Below are positions 8,188 through 16,630 of a DNA stretch of 47,241 nt, in pieces. The translations under genes and the position numbers were made by a program. The stretch is taken from the NCBI RefSeq assembly GCF_021191695.1, contig NZ_JAIWPT010000024.1:1-47241 (forward strand), read 5' to 3'. The first letter of the stretch is position 1, and the number at the start of each line of letters is the position of its first letter. Source of the DNA: Proluteimonas luteida (GTDB lineage Bacteria; Pseudomonadota; Gammaproteobacteria; Xanthomonadales; Xanthomonadaceae). Below the pieces are notes generated by a model. The model saw nothing but the letters and a program-made list of their open reading frames with translations, was not told the origin of the DNA and searched no databases.

Positions 8188-9123
8188 CTACGGCGGCGGC
8201 GTGCGATCCAGGCGCTTGACCTCGCCGTCGACCGGCGCGCCGCCCTTGGCCAACACCCGCTCGCGGCGGAACATGTACAGGCCGCTGGCGACGATGATCG
8301 CCGCGCCCAGCCAGGTCATGCCGTCGGGCAGCACCTGCCAGACCACGAGGTCCAGCAGCACCACCCAGACCAGCGCCGTGTATTCCAGCGGCGCGACCTG
8401 GCTGGCCTCGCCGAGGCGGAACGCATGGGTCAGCCCGACCTGCCCGAGCGCGCCGGTCACGCCGATCAGGCCCAGCACCCACCAGTGCCCGCGCTGCAGC
8501 GGCTGCCAGTCGGGCCACGCGAGCGCGCCGGCGAACAGCGCCATCAGCACCAGGAACCAGAACACCAGCGCCTCGGGGCTGTCGCGCTGGGCCAGCTTGC
8601 GCACGGTGATCGACGCGACCGCGTAGCACAGCGCGCCGCCGACCACGGCCAGGCCGGCGAGCGTGGCCACGCCCTCGCCGGTCGGGCGCAGCACCACCAG
8701 CACGCCGACGACGCCGAGCGCGATCGCGGTCCAGCGCCGCGGGCCGACCTTCTCGCCCAGCAGCGGCACCGCCAGTGCGGTGACCATCAGCGGCGACACG
8801 AACACGATGGCGTACGCGGTCGACAGCGGCATCCGTGCCAGGCCGTAGACGAAGCCGGCGATCATGCCGACCCCGAGCAGGCCGCGCAGCAGGTGCAGCG
8901 GCCAGTGCACGTGCAGCAGGCTGCCGGCGCGGCCGCGCAGCGCGATCCAGGCCAGGACCAGCGGCAGCGTCGCCAGGCTGCGGAAGGTCGCCACCTGGAA
9001 CGCCGAATAGTCGTTGGCGATCCACTTCATGCCGGCGTCCATGCCCGCGAACGCGAGCACCGCGAACAGCATCCACAATGCGGCGGCGCGGGCATCGTTG
9101 CGGGATGTGGCGGAGCGGGACAT
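8188..9123 (-). CDS. EamA/DMT-family drug or metabolite exporter
   Basis: A 311-residue protein with ten predicted transmembrane helices in two five-helix repeats, as in EamA transporters. Family signatures are AFAGMDAGMKWIA in helix 1, LPLSTAYAIVFVSPLMVTALA near the end of repeat one and its counterpart VAPLEYTALVWVVLLDLVVW in repeat two, followed by GAAIIVASGLYMFRRER. Such proteins usually export amino acids or metabolites; the substrate is not predictable. ATG at 9123 was chosen because the residues upstream of it are low-complexity. Confidence 0.9.
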   Translation of the reverse strand: MSRSATSRNDARAAALWMLFAVLAFAGMDAGMKWIANDYSAFQVATFRSLATLPLVLAWIALRGRAGSLLHVHWPLHLLRGLLGVGMIAGFVYGLARMPLSTAYAIVFVSPLMVTALAVPLLGEKVGPRRWTAIALGVVGVLVVLRPTGEGVATLAGLAVVGGALCYAVASITVRKLAQRDSPEALVFWFLVLMALFAGALAWPDWQPLQRGHWWVLGLIGVTGALGQVGLTHAFRLGEASQVAPLEYTALVWVVLLDLVVWQVLPDGMTWLGAAIIVASGLYMFRRERVLAKGGAPVDGEVKRLDRTPPP

Positions 9124-9196
9124 GCGTACGCAGCCTGGGGCGGGCCGCGCATCCTCGCACGGACGCGCGCGCCGGGCACCCGGCGCGCGCACGGGC

Positions 9197-10246
9197 TCAG
9201 CGCGACAGGCTGGCGATGTCGATGACGAAGCGGTAGTGCACGTCGCCCTTGAGCATGCGCGCGTAGGCGGTATTGATGTCGGCGATGTCGATCAGCTCGA
9301 TGTCGGCGGCGATGCCGTGCCCGGCGCAGAAATCGAGCATCTCCTGGGTCTCGCGGATGCCGCCGATCAGCGAGCCGGTCAGCCGCCGGCGCTGCATGAT
9401 CAGCGCCGCCGCGGCGACCGGCGCCGGCGTCTCCGGGATGCCGAGCAGGATCATCGTGCCGTCGGTCTTCAGCAGCGACAGGTAGGCGTTGTAGTCGTGC
9501 GGCGCGGACACGCTGTCGACGATGAAATCGAAGGACTTCGCCAGCGCCTTGAACGTGGCCTTGTCGCGGGTCGCGGCGAACGCGTGCGCGCCGAGCGCCA
9601 GCGCGTCGTCGCGCTTGGACTCCGAGGTGCTGAGCACGGTGACGCGCGCGCCCATCGCCGCGGCCAGCTTGACCGCCATGTGGCCCAGCCCGCCGAGGCC
9701 GACCACCGCGACCTCGTCGCCCGCCTCGACCCCGAAGTGGCGCAGCGGCGAGTAGGTGGTGATGCCGGCGCACAGCAGCGGCGCCGCGGCGTCGAGCGGC
9801 AGCCCCTCGGGGATCCGCAGCACGTAATCCTGGTCGACGGTAATGCGGGTCGAGTAGCCGCCGTAGGTCGGGCCGCTGCCGTCGCGCGCCATCGCGTTGT
9901 AGGTGCCGGTCATGCCCTGTTCGCAGAACTGCTCCTCGCCGGCCTCGCACTGCGCGCAGTGGCGGCAGGAGTCAACGAAGCAGCCGACGCCGACCGCATC
10001 GCCGACCGCGAACTTCGTCACCGCACCACCCACCTCGGCGACGCGGCCGACGATCTCGTGCCCCGGCACCATCGGGAAGATCGCCCCGCCCCACTCGTCG
10101 CGGACCTGGTGCAGGTCGGAATGGCAGACGCCGCAGTAGAGGATGTCGATCAGCACTTCGGCCGGGCCCGGCGGGCGGCGCTCGATGGTGGTCGGGGCCA
10201 GCGGCGAGGCGGCGTCGGCGGCGGCATAGGCGGGCGTGGCGTGCAT
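9197..10246 (-). CDS. Zinc-dependent NADP alcohol/aldehyde reductase, YahK/CAD type
   Basis: A 349-residue medium-chain dehydrogenase/reductase that reversibly oxidises alcohols to aldehydes, probably with NADP(H). Zinc ligands are visible: Cys41 (CGVCHSDLH) and His63-Glu64 (VPGHEIVG) at the catalytic site, and Cys94, Cys97, Cys100 and Cys108 for the structural zinc. The nucleotide loop is VVGLGGLGHMAVKLA. The overall pattern is that of the cinnamyl-alcohol-dehydrogenase/YahK branch, which acts on a broad range of aldehydes. Monocistronic, 74 bases from the neighbouring EamA gene. Confidence 0.93.
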   Translation of the reverse strand: MHATPAYAAADAASPLAPTTIERRPPGPAEVLIDILYCGVCHSDLHQVRDEWGGAIFPMVPGHEIVGRVAEVGGAVTKFAVGDAVGVGCFVDSCRHCAQCEAGEEQFCEQGMTGTYNAMARDGSGPTYGGYSTRITVDQDYVLRIPEGLPLDAAAPLLCAGITTYSPLRHFGVEAGDEVAVVGLGGLGHMAVKLAAAMGARVTVLSTSESKRDDALALGAHAFAATRDKATFKALAKSFDFIVDSVSAPHDYNAYLSLLKTDGTMILLGIPETPAPVAAAALIMQRRRLTGSLIGGIRETQEMLDFCAGHGIAADIELIDIADINTAYARMLKGDVHYRFVIDIASLSR

Positions 10247-10383
10247 GGGGAAGGTTCCTCGTGTGGCAAACCGATAGTGTGGACCCGCGGGCGTCGCGGG
10301 TGCGGCAACGGCGCCTGGAACAGTGCGTGGCGCGCGGCTGCGGTAACCTGCGCGCCTCCACGCAGCAACGCAGGAACCCCGCC

Positions 10384-10866
10384 ATGCCGTCCTTCGACAT
10401 CGTCTCCGAAGTCGACACCCACGAACTGACCAATGCCGTCGACCAGGCCAACCGCGAGCTGACCACGCGCTTCGACTTCAAGGGCGTCGATGCGAAGTTC
10501 GAGCGCGAGGAGTCGGTCATCACCCAGTCCGCGCCCAGCGAGTTCCAGATCCAGCAGATGACCGAGATCCTGCGCCAGCGCCTGGCCGCGCGGAAGATCG
10601 ACATCCGCTGCCTGGAGTTCGGCGACATCGACACCAATCTGGCCGGCGCGCGGCAGAAGGTCACCGTCAAGCAGGGCATCGAGCGCGACCTGGCGAAGAA
10701 GATCCAGACCACGCTCAAGGGCGCCAAGCTCAAGGTCGACAGCCAGATCAACGGCGACAAGCTGCGCGTGACCGGCAAGAAGCGCGACGACCTGCAGGCG
10801 GCGATGGCGCTGCTGCGCGCCACCGAGTTCGAACTGCCGCTGCAGTTCGACAACTTCCGCGACTGA
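10384..10866 (+). CDS. yajQ: YajQ-family cyclic di-GMP-binding protein
   Basis: A 160-residue protein whose start (MPSFDIVSEVD) and body (RFDFKGVDAKFE, KVTVKQGIERDLAKKIQ, VTGKKRDDLQAAM) are diagnostic of YajQ/UPF0234. The Xanthomonas campestris relative binds c-di-GMP and affects virulence-gene transcription; that is family knowledge, not visible here. It has two ferredoxin-like repeats. The next gene (DUF1415) begins 10 bases after its stop, so the two are probably cotranscribed. Confidence 0.95.
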   Translation: MPSFDIVSEVDTHELTNAVDQANRELTTRFDFKGVDAKFEREESVITQSAPSEFQIQQMTEILRQRLAARKIDIRCLEFGDIDTNLAGARQKVTVKQGIERDLAKKIQTTLKGAKLKVDSQINGDKLRVTGKKRDDLQAAMALLRATEFELPLQFDNFRD

Positions 10867-10876
10867 GCGCCGCGCG

Positions 10877-11482
10877 ATGCTGCCACCGGAAGCTGGCGCG
10901 GACGACCCGATCGCCGCGACCCGGCGCTGGCTCGAGCGCGCGGTGATCGGCCTGAACCTGTGCCCGTTCGCCAAGGCGGTGTACGTCAAGGACCAGGTGC
11001 GCTTCGTGCTCAGCGAGGCGACCACGGCCGAAGACCTGCTGCTGCAGCTCGGCGAGGAACTCGCCTACCTGCGCGAGACACCGGCCGAGGCCGTCGACAC
11101 CACGCTGATCGTGCATCCGCGGGTGCTGGCCGACTTTCTCGACTACAACGACTTCCTCGACGACGCCGACGCGCTGGTCGAGGCGCTCGGCCTGGAGGGC
11201 GAGCTGCAGGTCGCCAGCTTCCATCCGCACTACCAGTTCGCCGGCACCGCGCCCGACGACGTCGGCAACTGCACCAACCGCGCGCCGTACCCGACCCTGC
11301 ACCTGCTGCGCGAGGACAGCATCAGCCGCGCGGTGGACATCTTTCCCGACCCGGACGCGATCGTGGAACGCAACATCGCGACCCTGGAGAAGCTGGGGCG
11401 CGACGGCTGGGAGCGGCTGCTGCAGGGATGTAGGTCGGCCCGAAGCGGCCGACGCCCCGGGAACGCCCCGTCGGCGGCGTAG
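10877..11482 (+). CDS. DUF1415 protein with a repeat-encoded C-terminal tail
   Basis: A 201-residue cytoplasmic protein of unknown function, recognisable as DUF1415 by WLERAVIGLNLCPFAKAV near the start, TTLIVHPRVLADFLDYNDFL in the middle and ASFHPHYQFAGTAPDD later. Conserved Cys and His residues in these motifs suggest a ligand or metal site. The ancestral-looking end is GWERLLQG; the last 18 residues (CRSARSGRRPG...) and the TAG stop are read from the first unit of the REP array that begins at 11430. It sits 10 bases after yajQ. Confidence 0.88.
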   Translation: MLPPEAGADDPIAATRRWLERAVIGLNLCPFAKAVYVKDQVRFVLSEATTAEDLLLQLGEELAYLRETPAEAVDTTLIVHPRVLADFLDYNDFLDDADALVEALGLEGELQVASFHPHYQFAGTAPDDVGNCTNRAPYPTLHLLREDSISRAVDIFPDPDAIVERNIATLEKLGRDGWERLLQGCRSARSGRRPGNAPSAA

Positions 11483-11743
11483 CGCCGACCTACGGGTCAG
11501 GCGCGGCCAGACGCAGGTCGGCCCGAAGCGGCCGACACCTCGGGAACGCCCCGTCGGCGGCATAGCGCCGACCTACGGGTCAGGCGCGGTCGGACGCAGG
11601 TCGGCCCGAAGCGGCCGACGCCTCGGGAATGCCCCCGTCGGCGGCGTGGCGCCGACCTACGGATCAGGCGCGGCCAGACGCAGGTCGGCCCGAAGCGGCC
11701 GTCATCCCGGGAACGCCCCGTCGGCGGCGTGGCGCCGGCCTAC
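11430..11743. repeat. Tandem array of four REP (SMAG-like) dyads
   Basis: Four copies of an 83-84 base unit starting near 11430, 11513, 11596 and 11680. Each unit is a dyad: GTAGGTCGGCCCGAAGCGGC at the left, mirrored by GTCGGCGGCGTAGCGCCGAC(CTAC) at the right, joined by CGGGAACGCCCC. Units are separated by a spacer like GGTCAGGCGCGGCCAGACGC. The last copy is slightly decayed and loses its spacer. GTAG/CTAC ends are typical of REP elements mobilised by RAYT transposases. The stop codons of both flanking convergent genes lie inside it. Confidence 0.92.
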
Positions 11744-12903
11744 CCGCGCTCGATCACCCGCCCCGTCCCGCTGGCATCGACGTCGGCCACGGCCGCGGCC
11801 AGCGCCCGTGGATCGCAGTCGCCCGGCAGGCCGATGCGGAAGTGCAGCTCGCCCGCCAGCGTGCGCGAGGAATGGATCGAACCGAGGTTCACCCCGTGGC
11901 GCTCGAACAGGTGCAGCAGGTCGCGCAGCGAGCCGGGGCGGTCCAGCGGCAGGTGCACGCTGACGAAGCGCTCGCCGGCCAGGTCCGCGAGCAGGTAACC
12001 GACCCGCTCGAAGGTGTAGTTGCCCTGCGCCAGCGCGTCGTCGCCGATGCCCGCGCGCAGCGACGCCAGCCACTGCCGGAACTCGGCGCGCGCCGCGTCG
12101 TCGCCCTGCAGCACCAGCGCATGCAGCCGCGCGATCCGCGCCGACAGCTGGCCCAGCACGTCGGCGACATGCGGGTTGCCGAACTGGATGTCCTCGTAGA
12201 TCGCCGGGTTCATCGACAGGATGCGCGCGATCATCGCCGCGTCCAGCTCGAACGAGGCCGAGCGGAACGGCATCAGCGCCGCCAGCGGGCCGAGGTCGGC
12301 GGCCTGCGCCTGCAGCACGCCGGCCTGGCCGAGATGGCCGGCGTGCACCAGCCCCTGCACCAGTGCCATGACCCGGTCGTGGTGCGCGGCGTCGGCCTGC
12401 ACGGTCTCGCCCTGCAGCGCGGCCAGCATCCGCTGCAGCCACGGCCGCCAGCGGTCCAGGCGCGCCTCGCAGACCACGACCACGCGCCCGGCGAGGGTCG
12501 GCGATTTCGGCGGCGCGGCCATCGGATGCAGGCCGGCCACCTCGGCGCGCGAACGCAGCATCGCCGCGACCGGCGCCTGCTTCAGCGAGGTCACGTCCAG
12601 CCACAGCCGGCCCCGCTCGCGGCCGCCCGAACGCGCGACGCAGGCGTCGATGACCGCGACGGTGACCCGGATCGGCGCGGCGAACACCAGCACGTCGGCC
12701 GCTTCGAGCACGCGCTCCAGCGGGTCGCTGTCCGGCGCCGCGGGATCGTGGCCGAGTACGCGCAGGTCCATGCGTTCCTCGAAGAAGCGGCGCAGCCAGC
12801 GCCCGTAGGCGCCGGCGCTGCCGACGATGCCGACGGTCGGTGCGTGGACGGGGGCAGCGGGCGCGGCGCGCGCGGGAACGGAAGACGATGGGGAAACGGC
12901 CAT
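11740..12903 (-). CDS. tyrA: Prephenate dehydrogenase with C-terminal ACT domain
   Basis: Oxidative decarboxylation of prephenate to 4-hydroxyphenylpyruvate in tyrosine synthesis. The 387-residue product opens with a short disordered Ala/Pro/Ser stretch, then a Rossmann domain (VGIVGSAGAYGRWLRRFF), the substrate-site GLHPM motif and a helical dimer domain, and ends in an ACT-type regulatory domain (SVHLPLDRPGSLRDLLHLF...). There is no chorismate mutase domain, unlike E. coli TyrA. The start at 12903 precedes MAVSPSSS; in-frame codons upstream look non-coding. The TAG stop is contributed by the neighbouring REP array. The GSAGAYG loop is unusual but preserves GxxGxxG spacing. Confidence 0.88.
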   Translation of the reverse strand: MAVSPSSSVPARAAPAAPVHAPTVGIVGSAGAYGRWLRRFFEERMDLRVLGHDPAAPDSDPLERVLEAADVLVFAAPIRVTVAVIDACVARSGGRERGRLWLDVTSLKQAPVAAMLRSRAEVAGLHPMAAPPKSPTLAGRVVVVCEARLDRWRPWLQRMLAALQGETVQADAAHHDRVMALVQGLVHAGHLGQAGVLQAQAADLGPLAALMPFRSASFELDAAMIARILSMNPAIYEDIQFGNPHVADVLGQLSARIARLHALVLQGDDAARAEFRQWLASLRAGIGDDALAQGNYTFERVGYLLADLAGERFVSVHLPLDRPGSLRDLLHLFERHGVNLGSIHSSRTLAGELHFRIGLPGDCDPRALAAAVADVDASGTGRVIERG

Positions 12904-13099
12904 GCGCGCATTCTGAACCGCTTCGCCTCTCCTGATAGCCCCGATCCTCGGGTTTGCTCCCCCGTAAAGGGCGCAATGCCCCGCGAACGCAGAAAGAGGC
13001 CGGAATGGCGGACGACGCGGGCACGCGGAGTGTTTCGCGCCGGCCGAACGCGGATCCGGCCATCCCGGAGGATGTGCAGTGCACCCGGGCTTCAAATTA

Positions 13100-13119
13100 A
13101 TATAAACATATGTTTATAT
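13100..13119. promoter_or_regulatory. Perfect 20-bp palindrome, probable ArsR/SmtB operator
   Basis: ATATAAACATATGTTTATAT is a perfect inverted repeat in an AT-rich island, 31 bases before the exporter's ATG in otherwise GC-rich DNA. Length, AT ends and the AACA...TGTT core match operators of SmtB/CzrA/ZiaR-type sensors. It should overlap the promoter of the exporter/sensor operon, allowing metal-relieved repression. Confidence 0.8.
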
Positions 13120-13150
13120 ATTTGATCACTCGGCAGCGGACCGTCCGCGC

Positions 13151-14215
13151 ATGTCCCACGCACACCACCAGCACGAACACCACGACCACGGCGCCCACGG
13201 CCATGCCCATGGCACGCACGGCCACGCGCCCACGGTGTCGGCACGCAACGAACGCGTGGTCCTGACCGGCTTCCTGCTGACCGCGGGCTTCATGCTGGTC
13301 GAGGTGGTCGGCGGCGTGCTGTCGGGCTCGCTGGCACTGATCGCGGATGCCGGCCACATGCTGACCGACGCCGCGGCGCTGGCGCTGGCCTGGGTCGGCT
13401 TCCGCATCGGCCGGCGCGCGTCGGATGCGCGCAGGACCTTCGGCTACATGCGTTTCGAGGTGCTGGCCGGGCTGGTCAACGCGATGACCCTGTTCGCGCT
13501 GGTGGCGTGGATCGTCTGGGAGGCGGTCCAGCGCCTGCGCAGCCCCGGCGAAGTACTGGCCGGGCCGATGCTCGCGGTCGCGGTCGTCGGCCTGCTGGTC
13601 AACTGCCTGGTGTTCTGGATCCTGCATCGCGGCGACCAGTCGCACGTCAACATCCGCGGCGCGACGCTGCACGTGCTCGGCGACCTGCTGGGCTCGGTCG
13701 CGGCGATCGTCGCGGCGCTGGTGATCCACTTCACCGGCTGGATGCCGATCGACCCGATCCTGTCGGTGCTGGTCTGCCTGCTGATCCTGCGCAGCGCGTG
13801 GTCGCTGCTGCGGGGCGCCTTCCACATCCTGATGGAGGGCACGCCGCCGGACATCGACATCGGCACCCTGCGCGCCCACCTGATCGAGGAGATCGACGGC
13901 GTCGCCGCGGTCGACCACGTGCACGTGTGGTCGATCACCTCGGGCAAGGTGCTGGCGACGCTGGAACTCACGTTGGCCGAAGATGCCGAACCGGCGCGCG
14001 TGGTGCCCGCGGTCAAGCAGGCGCTGGCCGGGCGTTTCGCGATCGGCCACACCACCGTCGAGGTCGTGCATGCGCCGCAGGCGCAGTGCACGCTGGAGCG
14101 TGGCGACGGGCCGGGCGCGGCGCACGCGCACACCGCTGACGATGGCGATGCGCACGGGCACGCCGGCCATGTCCACGACGACCGCGGCCCCGCCCCGCAC
14201 GGCGCGGCCCGATGA
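13151..14215 (+). CDS. czcD: Cation diffusion facilitator, zinc/cadmium/cobalt exporter
   Basis: A six-helix proton/metal antiporter in the inner membrane that expels Zn2+ and similar ions. The 354-residue product has a His-rich N-terminus (residues 3-25), a central cytoplasmic domain and a His-rich C-terminal tail. Both HxxxD metal-site pairs are present: His69/Asp73 in AGHMLTD and His174/Asp178 in LHVLGD. The family start region RVVLTGFLLTAGFMLVEVVG is clear. It overlaps the sensor gene by four bases (ATGA), so exporter and repressor are made together. Regulation is probably by that repressor acting at the 13100-13119 palindrome. Which metal is exported is inferred mainly from the sensor's site. 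Confidence 0.95.
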   Translation: MSHAHHQHEHHDHGAHGHAHGTHGHAPTVSARNERVVLTGFLLTAGFMLVEVVGGVLSGSLALIADAGHMLTDAAALALAWVGFRIGRRASDARRTFGYMRFEVLAGLVNAMTLFALVAWIVWEAVQRLRSPGEVLAGPMLAVAVVGLLVNCLVFWILHRGDQSHVNIRGATLHVLGDLLGSVAAIVAALVIHFTGWMPIDPILSVLVCLLILRSAWSLLRGAFHILMEGTPPDIDIGTLRAHLIEEIDGVAAVDHVHVWSITSGKVLATLELTLAEDAEPARVVPAVKQALAGRFAIGHTTVEVVHAPQAQCTLERGDGPGAAHAHTADDGDAHGHAGHVHDDRGPAPHGAAR

Positions 14216-14523
14216 CCGGCGGCGACGACGCGCGCATCGCGATCCTCGCCGAGACCTTCCGGCTGCTCGGCGACCCGACCCGCCTGCGGGTGCTGCTGGC
14301 CTGCGTCGAGGGGCCGGTCGCCGTCGGCGAGATCGCCAGCCGCACCGGGGCGTCGCAGCCGCTGGTCAGCCACCACCTGCGGCTGCTGCGCGGCGCGCGC
14401 CTGGTGCGCGGCGAACGCCGCCAGCGCCGGGTGCTGTACGCGACCGACGATGCCCACGTGCGCGACATGCTGCTGGACATGCTGGCGCATGCCGCCGAGG
14501 ACGCGGCGGCGTCCACCGGCTGA
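14212..14523 (+). CDS. ArsR/SmtB-family zinc-responsive repressor
   Basis: A 103-residue winged-helix metal sensor. The recognition-helix region is IASRTGASQPLVSHHLRLLRGARLVRGERRQRRVLY. The alpha5 metal site matches SmtB, CzrA and ZiaR: Asp80, His82, His93 and Glu96, with exactly the spacing of SmtB Asp104/His106/His117/Glu120. The single cysteine (Cys31) is not in the ELCV position used by ArsR or CadC. Zn(II) binding at alpha5 should release it from DNA, derepressing its own operon. Its start codon overlaps the exporter's stop. Assignment as a zinc sensor is from ligand geometry, not experiment. Confidence 0.93.
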   Translation: MTGGDDARIAILAETFRLLGDPTRLRVLLACVEGPVAVGEIASRTGASQPLVSHHLRLLRGARLVRGERRQRRVLYATDDAHVRDMLLDMLAHAAEDAAASTG

Positions 14524-14653
14524 CACTGGCCGCGGGGCCGCATCGATAGCGCGGATGACGCCGGTACGGCCGATCGCCCGCGCGCATTACGCAGCCCGTG
14601 TCGTCCCGAGCGCAGCGTACCCGTGCGTACGGGCAATGCCGTGCCCGTTCCGC

Positions 14654-14659
14654 GATAAT
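14654..14659 (+). promoter_or_regulatory. Candidate -10 element for fabA-fabB
   Basis: GATAAT, 43 bases before the fabA ATG in a GC-rich leader, resembles a sigma-70 -10 box. No good -35 hexamer is seen 16-18 bases upstream, so this is tentative. Confidence 0.3.
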
Positions 14660-14701
14660 CGGACAAACGCGTTCCCCACGCGTGCACGGGTGGTCGATCC
14701 G

Positions 14702-15211
14702 ATGAAGGCGTCCTTCAGCTACGCGCAACTGATCGCATCCGGAGACGGCACGCTGTTCGGACCCGGCCGCGGCCGCCTGCCCGCGCCGCCGATGCTGATG
14801 TTCGACCGCATCACCCACATCGACGACGACGGCGGCCCGCACGGCCTGGGCCAGGTCCGCGCCGAACTCGACGTGCGCCCCGACCTGTGGTTCTTCCAGT
14901 GCCATTTCCACGGCGATCCGGTGATGCCCGGCTGCCTGGGCCTGGACGCGATGTGGCAGCTGGTCGGCTTCTACCTGACCTGGCAGGACCTGCCCGGGCG
15001 CGGGCGCGCGCTGGGCGTGGGCGAGGTCAAGTTCACCGGCGAGGTGGGCCCGGACGCGAAGCTGGTCCGCTACGAGATCGACATCAAGCGGGTGATCCGG
15101 CGCCGGCTGATCCTCGGCATCGCCGATGCGCGGATGCTGGTCGACGGCCAGGAGATCTACACCGCGACCGACCTGCGCGTGGGCCTGTTCAAGCGGGAAG
15201 GCGACGCATGA
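14702..15211 (+). CDS. fabA: 3-hydroxydecanoyl-ACP dehydratase/isomerase FabA
   Basis: Dehydrates 3-hydroxydecanoyl-ACP and isomerises trans-2 to cis-3-decenoyl-ACP, the branch point of anaerobic unsaturated fatty acid synthesis. The 169-residue product aligns over its whole length with the E. coli family: LPAPPMLMFDRI, DLWFFQCHFHGDPVMPG with catalytic His68, CLGLDAMWQLVGFYL with Asp82, and RALGVGEVKFTG. ATG 14702 gives a start (MKASFSYAQLIASGDG) that lines up with known FabA proteins. It overlaps fabB by four bases (ATGA), the classic fabA-fabB pair. Confidence 0.98.
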   Translation: MKASFSYAQLIASGDGTLFGPGRGRLPAPPMLMFDRITHIDDDGGPHGLGQVRAELDVRPDLWFFQCHFHGDPVMPGCLGLDAMWQLVGFYLTWQDLPGRGRALGVGEVKFTGEVGPDAKLVRYEIDIKRVIRRRLILGIADARMLVDGQEIYTATDLRVGLFKREGDA

Positions 15212-16440
15212 ACCGCGCCGCGCACGGCCGGCGCGTGGTCATCACCGGCGCGGGCATCGTCTCGTGCATCGGCAACGACCTCGAGACCGTCGCCGCGGCG
15301 CTGCGCGACGGCACCTCCGGCATCACCCACGACGCGTCCTACGCGCGGATGGGCCTGCGCAGCCAGGTGTCCGGCCGCCCGCAGGTCGACCTGGACGCCG
15401 CCATCGACCGCAAGCTGCTGCGCTTCATGGGCGACGCCGCCGCGTTCGCCTATCTCGCCCTGAAGGACGCGATCGCGCAGTCGGGGCTGTCGCAGGCGGA
15501 GATCTCGCATCCGCGCACCGGCCTGATCATGGGCTCGGGCGGCGGTTCGCCGGAAAACCTGATCGGCGCGGCCGACACCCTGCGCGAGAAGGGCGTGCGC
15601 CGGGTCGGCCCCTACCAGGTCACGCGCACGATGAACTCGACGGTGTCCGCGTGCCTGGCCACCGCGTTCGCCATCAAGGGGCTGAACTACTCGATCTGCT
15701 CGGCCTGCGCCACGTCGGCGCACTGCATCGGCGTCGCCGCGCAGCAGATCCGGGCCGGCCTGCAGGACGTGGTGTTCGCCGGCGGCGGCGAGGAGGTGCA
15801 CTGGGGCATGGCGATGCTGTTCGACGGCATGGGCGCGCTGTCGAGCAGGTACAACGACACCCCCGAACGCGCCTCGCGCGCCTACGACACCGACCGCGAC
15901 GGCTTCGTCATCGCCGGCGGCGGCGGCGCGCTGGTGCTCGAGAGCCTGGAGCACGCGCAGGCGCGCGGCGCGACGATCCTCGGCGAACTGGTCGGCTTCG
16001 GCGCCAGTTCCGACGGCGTGGACATGGTCGCGCCGTCGGGCGATGGCGCGGTCGCCTGCATGCGCATGGCCCTCGATGGGCTCGACGGCGGCATCGACTA
16101 CGTCAACACCCACGGCACCTCGACCCCGGTCGGCGACGGCAGCGAACTGCGTGCGATGCGCACGGTCTTCGGCGACGCGATGCCGCCGTTCTCCTCGACC
16201 AAGTCGCTGACCGGCCACTCGCTGGGCGCGACCAGCGTGCACGAGGCGATCTTCTGCCTGCTGATGCTGCAGCGCGGCTTCATCGCCGGCTCGATCAACG
16301 TCGACACGATCGACCCGGAAGCGGAAGGACTGCCGCTGGTGCGCGAGAGCCGGCCGGCCGAACTGCGCACCGCGCTGTCGAACAGCTTCGGCTTCGGCGG
16401 CACCAACGCCAGCTTGGTGCTGCGGCGCTGGGAAGGCTGA
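15208..16440 (+). CDS. fabB: Beta-ketoacyl-ACP synthase I
   Basis: Condensing enzyme that elongates cis-unsaturated acyl-ACPs with malonyl-ACP, working directly after FabA. It has 410 residues in the thiolase fold. Active-site residues are all present: Cys167 (SICSACATSAH), His302 (NTHGTSTPVGD), Lys332 and His337 (STKSLTGHSLGATS), and the glycine-rich end NSFGFGGTNASLVL. The MNSTVSACL segment is typical of FabB rather than FabF. Translation is coupled to fabA. Confidence 0.98.
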   Translation: MNRAAHGRRVVITGAGIVSCIGNDLETVAAALRDGTSGITHDASYARMGLRSQVSGRPQVDLDAAIDRKLLRFMGDAAAFAYLALKDAIAQSGLSQAEISHPRTGLIMGSGGGSPENLIGAADTLREKGVRRVGPYQVTRTMNSTVSACLATAFAIKGLNYSICSACATSAHCIGVAAQQIRAGLQDVVFAGGGEEVHWGMAMLFDGMGALSSRYNDTPERASRAYDTDRDGFVIAGGGGALVLESLEHAQARGATILGELVGFGASSDGVDMVAPSGDGAVACMRMALDGLDGGIDYVNTHGTSTPVGDGSELRAMRTVFGDAMPPFSSTKSLTGHSLGATSVHEAIFCLLMLQRGFIAGSINVDTIDPEAEGLPLVRESRPAELRTALSNSFGFGGTNASLVLRRWEG

Positions 16441-16483
16441 GAAGATCCGACTGGCACCGATTCAAGCCCGACACTCGCGATCC

Positions 16484-16570
16484 GTCATGCCCGCGCAGGC
16501 GGGCATCCAGTGACTTCAAGCCGCTCAGCCCGTCCGAAAGACGCTGGATGCCCGCCTGCGCGGGCATGAC
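16484..16570. repeat. Long inverted repeat, GTCATGCCCGC type
   Basis: GTCATGCCCGCGCAGGCGGG near 16484 is mirrored by CCCGCCTGCGCGGGCATGAC ending at 16570, including the inner CATCCAG/CTGGATG bases (about 26 paired bases, about 35-base loop). This GTCAT-(Y)CCCGC...ATCCAG wording recurs between genes in many proteobacteria. It sits between two convergent genes (fabB and rsuA), where its hairpin might terminate both. Confidence 0.85.
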
Positions 16571-16630
16571 GGCGCCGAGTCCGTGGCGTTCAACTCTGAC
16601 CCGGTGTCCGCGCAGCCTGGTGTCGCGACA

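Noticed and set aside
11430..11743. CRISPR array
   Set aside because: Units are 83-84 bases and almost identical throughout, including spacers, and are internally palindromic. There is no repeat/unique-spacer pattern and no cas gene.
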